From Atopobium sp. UBA6362 (GTDB lineage Bacteria; Actinomycetota; Coriobacteriia; Coriobacteriales; Atopobiaceae), in contig DJRK01000152.1 of assembly GCA_002440065.1 (NCBI GenBank), positions 6,544 through 14,764 on the forward strand: a stretch of DNA of 8,221 bases, in the 5' to 3' direction. The translations under genes and the position numbers were made by a program. The notes below the pieces were generated by a model. It saw nothing but the letters and a program-made list of their open reading frames with translations. It was not told the origin of the DNA and did no database searches. Below, piece by piece: positions 5,886 through 8,221 of the stretch; within the stretch, counting starts at the first letter, position 1; the number at the start of each line of letters is the position of its first letter.

Positions 5886-7064
5886 ATGACTTCTTTGCTC
5901 ATCAGGCTGTTTATAAAGAACCCGGAGGACACTTCGTCCACCGAGGCGCGCACCGGCTATGGGTTCTTGGCAAGCATGGTCTGTATCATCTGCAACGTGG
6001 CCCTCTGCGCCGCAAAGGCAACCGTCGGCTTTCTGGCGGGATCCGTCGCCATCGTCGCCGACTCCGTGAACAACCTGTCCGACGCTTCGAGCAACATCGT
6101 GAGCCTGCTCGGGTTCAAGCTCGCAAGCAAACCCGCCGACGCCGACCACCCCTACGGGCACGGGCGCTTCGAGTACCTGGCGGGCCTTGCGGTCGCCGTG
6201 ATCATCACCGCCTTGGGCCTCAACCTCGCGAAAGAGTCCGTGACGTCCATCCTCCACCCCGAGCCCGCCGACTATAGCCTGCTCTCGATCGCCGTGCTCG
6301 TGGGCTCGATGGCGGTCAAGCTCTGGATGATGCTCTTCAACCGCGCCATCGGCAAGAAGATCGACTCCGAGACGCTCCTCGCGACGGCAGCAGATTCCCG
6401 CAACGACGTCATAACGACCGCTGCCATCCTGGCGTGCGCGGCGATTACCCAGCTCACGGGCATCAACCTCGACGGCTGGGCAGGCCTCGGCGTAGGCATC
6501 TTCGTCCTCGCGAGCGGCATCGGGCTCATCACAGACACCGTGAACCCGCTGCTCGGGCAGGTGCCGAGTCCCGAGCTCGTCAACCAGATCCGCACGAAGA
6601 TATTGAGCTATCCAGGGGTCCTGGGAACACATGACCTCATGGTCCACGACTACGGCCCGGGCAGGATCTTTGCCAGCGCGCACGTCGAGATGGCCGGCGA
6701 GGGCGACGCGTTCGCCCACCACGACCTGCTCGACAACATCGAACAGGATTTCAAGCGGGACCTCGGCATCATCATGACGCTGCATTACGACCCGATCGTG
6801 ACGAACGACCCCGAGGTCAAGGACATGCGCCACTGGATCGACGACCAGGTCCGCCGCATAGACCCGCGCCTCTCCATCCATGACCTGCGCCGCGTCCCCG
6901 GCCCTACGCACACCAACGTCATCTTTGACTGCGTGAGGCCCTCCGACCTCGGCATCGACGACCGGGAGCTCAAGCAGCGCATCCAGAACACCGTCGCCGA
7001 GCGCTACCCAGACGCCATATGTAAAATCACCCTGGATTCCAGTTACGTCTCGTCGGAGCAATAG
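5886..7064 (+). CDS. Cation diffusion facilitator family metal exporter
   Basis: A 392-residue inner-membrane antiporter expected to export divalent metal ions in exchange for protons. Six membrane segments fit residues about 27-49, 53-76, 98-116, 131-152, 175-192 and 197-216. TM2 has DSVNNLSD (59-66) and TM5 has DSRND (Asp170, Asp174). The His of typical zinc exporters is absent from TM5, which points to Mn2+ or Fe2+. HPYGHGRFEY (88-97) is the family loop motif. The cytoplasmic domain keeps the metal ligands of E. coli YiiP: His249, His266, His278 or His279, His300 and Asp302. A second, similar domain follows (about 309-388). I chose ATG at 5886 because the protein then begins MTSLLIRLFIKN like relatives, with AGGAG 11 bases upstream. 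An in-frame ATG at 5781 would add a 35-residue Cys-rich extension but lies in AT-rich DNA. The next gene starts 8 bp downstream. Confidence 0.92.
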   Translation: MTSLLIRLFIKNPEDTSSTEARTGYGFLASMVCIICNVALCAAKATVGFLAGSVAIVADSVNNLSDASSNIVSLLGFKLASKPADADHPYGHGRFEYLAGLAVAVIITALGLNLAKESVTSILHPEPADYSLLSIAVLVGSMAVKLWMMLFNRAIGKKIDSETLLATAADSRNDVITTAAILACAAITQLTGINLDGWAGLGVGIFVLASGIGLITDTVNPLLGQVPSPELVNQIRTKILSYPGVLGTHDLMVHDYGPGRIFASAHVEMAGEGDAFAHHDLLDNIEQDFKRDLGIIMTLHYDPIVTNDPEVKDMRHWIDDQVRRIDPRLSIHDLRRVPGPTHTNVIFDCVRPSDLGIDDRELKQRIQNTVAERYPDAICKITLDSSYVSSEQ

Positions 7065-7072
7065 GAGAGGCC

Positions 7073-7507
7073 ATGCCCGGTTCAAGCTACAAGTCCAAGC
7101 AAGTCATCGTCGTTCGCCGCGACCTCAAGATGCGCAAGGGAAAGATCGCGGCCCAGTCCGGGCACGCCTGCGTCGAGGCGGTGCTCATGGCCATCGCGCG
7201 GGAGGGGCGTACCGACCAGATCCGCGCAACGGACGAATGGGCCTATCTCGAGCACGACGAGAACGACTGCTCACCGCTGACCGATTGGTTCGATGCCGGC
7301 GTGGCGAAGATCTGCGTCTACGTCGACGGCGAAGAGGCCCTTCTCGACATAGCGACGCAAGGTCGCGAGGCGGGGTTCGCCGTCGCGCTCATCCGCGACG
7401 CGGGGCACACCGAGTTCCACGGCGAGCCTACCTACACCTGCCTCGCCTTCGAGCCCCTTCCCGCCGAGAAGATCGACCCCATCACGGGCGGACTGCCGCT
7501 TTACTAG
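7073..7507 (+). CDS. pth2: Archaeal-type peptidyl-tRNA hydrolase (Pth2 family)
   Basis: Hydrolyses the ester bond of peptidyl-tRNA released from stalled ribosomes, recycling tRNA in the cytoplasm. This 144-residue protein matches the Pth2 fold family of archaea and eukaryotes rather than the unrelated bacterial Pth1. Visible motifs: QVIVVRRDLKMRKGKIAAQSGHA (10-32, with Lys24, Gln28 and His31), the KICVYVDGEEALLDI strand-helix (79-93), IRDAGHTE (107-114, with Asp109 and Thr113), PTYTCLAF (119-126) and the closing IDPITGGLPLY. The segment at about 44-72 appears longer than in the roughly 115-residue archaeal enzymes, and Glu-Pro precedes Thr120 where Gly is common. ATG at 7073 has GGAGAGG directly upstream, and the CDF stop codon lies at the edge of that SD, so the two genes are probably co-transcribed. 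Whether the genome also has pth1 cannot be seen. Confidence 0.9.
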   Translation: MPGSSYKSKQVIVVRRDLKMRKGKIAAQSGHACVEAVLMAIAREGRTDQIRATDEWAYLEHDENDCSPLTDWFDAGVAKICVYVDGEEALLDIATQGREAGFAVALIRDAGHTEFHGEPTYTCLAFEPLPAEKIDPITGGLPLY

Positions 7508-7541
7508 TCGGCCGTTCCCACCACCGCTGTTCCCAAATAAG

Positions 7542-7599
7542 TAATTCCTACCTCAAAACTAGGTTTTTCTTAATTCCTACTTGCATGCTAGGTTTATAA
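7542..7599 (+). repeat. Two tandem 29-bp repeats, candidate Rrf2-type operators for cysK
   Basis: Repeat 1 (7542-7570) and repeat 2 (7571-7599) lie head to tail and agree at 21 of 29 positions. The shared core is TAATTCCTAC-N7-CTAGGTTT. Each core is also a dyad: CCTA and TAGG are inverted with 9 bp between them, centred at 7555 and 7584. The CC and GG blocks are 13 bp apart inside AxxxCC...GGxxxT, the spacing of IscR type 2 sites and similar to other Rrf2-family operators such as CymR. Variable bases fall mainly in the centre, as expected if the arms are what is recognised. The repeats lie 87-144 bp upstream of cysK, a classic target of cysteine-responsive Rrf2 regulators. The regulator itself is not in the window. 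Confidence 0.6.
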
Positions 7600-7600
7600 G
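7595..7600 (+). promoter_or_regulatory. Candidate cysK -10 element at the edge of operator 2
   Basis: TATAAG matches five of six -10 consensus positions. No good -35 hexamer lies 16-18 bp upstream; that interval is occupied by the left arm of operator 2. A protein on operator 2 would overlap the promoter core, which fits repression. Transcription would start near 7607 with a leader of about 80 nt. Confidence 0.35.
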
Positions 7601-7626
7601 TGCCATCCTCTTTTCCAGCGAGAGAC

Positions 7627-7640
7627 CCGCCCGCGGGCGG
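7627..7640 (+). repeat. 14-bp perfect GC palindrome in the cysK leader
   Basis: CCGCCCGCGGGCGG is identical to its reverse complement. As RNA it can form a 5-bp CCGCC/GGCGG stem with a CGCG loop. It lies between the tandem repeats and the cysK ribosome binding site, within the predicted transcript. No T-run follows, so it is not a terminator by itself. It could stabilise the leader, serve as a second protein site, or be chance in GC-rich DNA. Confidence 0.4.
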
Positions 7641-7685
7641 CTGACCTCGTGACCAGTAACGCTTCAAGGCATTTGGAGGCACAAC

Positions 7686-8221
7686 ATGCGTACCGCCCAC
7701 AAGATTGAGGCCCTCATTGGTTCCACGCCCCTCGTGAACCTCTCCGACCTCGCCAATGGCAACGCGACCATCCTCGGCAAGTACGAGGCCACCAACCCCG
7801 GCGGCTCCATCAAGGACCGCATCGCGAAGGCGATCGTCGAGGACGCCGAGAAGGAGGGGCGTCTGGCCCCCGGCGGCACCATCATCGAGCCTACCAGCGG
7901 AAACACCGGCGTCGGCCTTGCCATGGTAGCGGCCGAGCGCGGCTACAAGCTCATCCTCACCATGCCCGAGACCATGTCCATCGAGCGCCGCAAGCTCGCT
8001 GCCGCCTATGGCGCGCAGATCGTCCTCACCCCCGGCGCGGACGGCATGAAGGGCGCCATCGCCAAGGCGGACGAGATCCACGAGAACACCCCCGGCTCCA
8101 TCATCGCCGGCCAGTTCGTGAACCCCGCGAACCCCAAGGCGCACTACGAGACCACCGGCCCCGAGATTTGGGCCGACACCGAGGGCTCCGTCGACGTCAT
8201 CGTGGCCGGCGTGGGCACCGG
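7686..8221 (+). CDS. cysK: Cysteine synthase (O-acetylserine sulfhydrylase), 3' end beyond window
   Basis: A PLP enzyme of the beta family that makes L-cysteine from O-acetyl-L-serine and sulfide in the cytoplasm. 178 complete codons are visible, a little over half of the usual 305-320. The PLP-binding lysine is Lys43 in NPGGSIKDR (37-45). The substrate/phosphate loop PTSGNTG is at 69-75, and the glycine-rich PLP phosphate loop begins at VAGVGTG where the window ends. QFVNPANPKAHYETTGPEIW is the typical active-site loop of CysK. ATG at 7686 has a GGAGG SD (7675-7679) six bases upstream. The 178-bp upstream gap holds two candidate operators, so it is probably transcribed separately from pth2. 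A CysM-type or cystathionine-synthase-type member is possible, but the short N-terminus and motifs favour CysK. Confidence 0.95.
   Translation, partial: MRTAHKIEALIGSTPLVNLSDLANGNATILGKYEATNPGGSIKDRIAKAIVEDAEKEGRLAPGGTIIEPTSGNTGVGLAMVAAERGYKLILTMPETMSIERRKLAAAYGAQIVLTPGADGMKGAIAKADEIHENTPGSIIAGQFVNPANPKAHYETTGPEIWADTEGSVDVIVAGVGT

Noticed and set aside
5856..7085. 409-codon minus-strand open frame opposite the CDF gene
   Set aside because: The plus strand holds CDF motifs over the whole length. The antisense product is Val/Asp/Gly/His-rich and has no family features.
7551..7570. Possible terminator after pth2 (AAAAC-TAG-GTTTT followed by T-rich sequence)
   Set aside because: The stem is nearly all A-T with a 3-nt loop, and the bases are better explained as part of the first tandem operator.
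7585..7599. Tiny upstream frame ATG-CTA-GGT-TTA-TAA as a leader peptide for cysK
   Set aside because: It has no ribosome binding site, contains no cysteine codons, lies inside operator 2 and is probably upstream of the transcription start.
7548..8144. 198-codon minus-strand open frame opposite cysK
   Set aside because: It is a mirror of the cysK coding sequence and its end runs through the operator repeats.

Overview
GC-rich bacterial DNA with tightly packed genes, Shine-Dalgarno starts and mostly G/C-ending codons. The gene content (corrinoid-dependent methionine synthase with a stand-alone activation protein, archaeal-type peptidyl-tRNA hydrolase, CpaA/TadV-like prepilin peptidase) fits an anaerobic actinobacterium such as a member of the Coriobacteriia. 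That placement is inferred from gene content and base composition, not from a marker gene.

Left two thirds (1-5503): five genes all read leftward on the minus strand. In transcription order they are a short A24 prepilin peptidase (5503-4997), a Cof-type HAD hydrolase (4947-4108), metF (4018-3149), a stand-alone methionine synthase activation-domain protein with a GTG start (3140-2385), and metH (2251 to beyond the left edge). metF, the activation protein and metH form a functional unit. MetF makes 5-methyl-tetrahydrofolate, MetH moves its methyl group through cobalamin to homocysteine, and the activation protein probably repairs oxidised cob(II)alamin. The metF stop codon lies inside the ribosome binding site of the activation gene, which suggests translational coupling.

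Middle (5504-5885): a 382-bp AT-richer divergent intergenic region. It holds a candidate promoter for the leftward run, a candidate extended -10 promoter for the rightward run, a small dyad (TGTCC/GGACA) next to that promoter, and an 8-bp inverted repeat with long spacing. I see no gene in it.

Right third (5886-8221): three genes on the plus strand. A CDF metal exporter with Mn/Fe-type metal residues and a duplicated cytoplasmic domain (5886-7064) is followed 8 bp later by an archaeal-type peptidyl-tRNA hydrolase (7073-7507). After 178 bp of regulatory DNA comes cysK (7686 to beyond the right edge). The most striking non-coding signal is here: two tandem 29-bp repeats (7542-7599), each with the geometry of an Rrf2-family (CymR/IscR-like) operator, followed by a 14-bp perfect palindrome. 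This suggests cysteine- or sulfur-responsive control of cysK.

No RNA genes, mobile elements, CRISPR arrays or clear rho-independent terminators were found. The content is mainly core metabolism. I did not find a convincing new multi-gene defence or mobile system.
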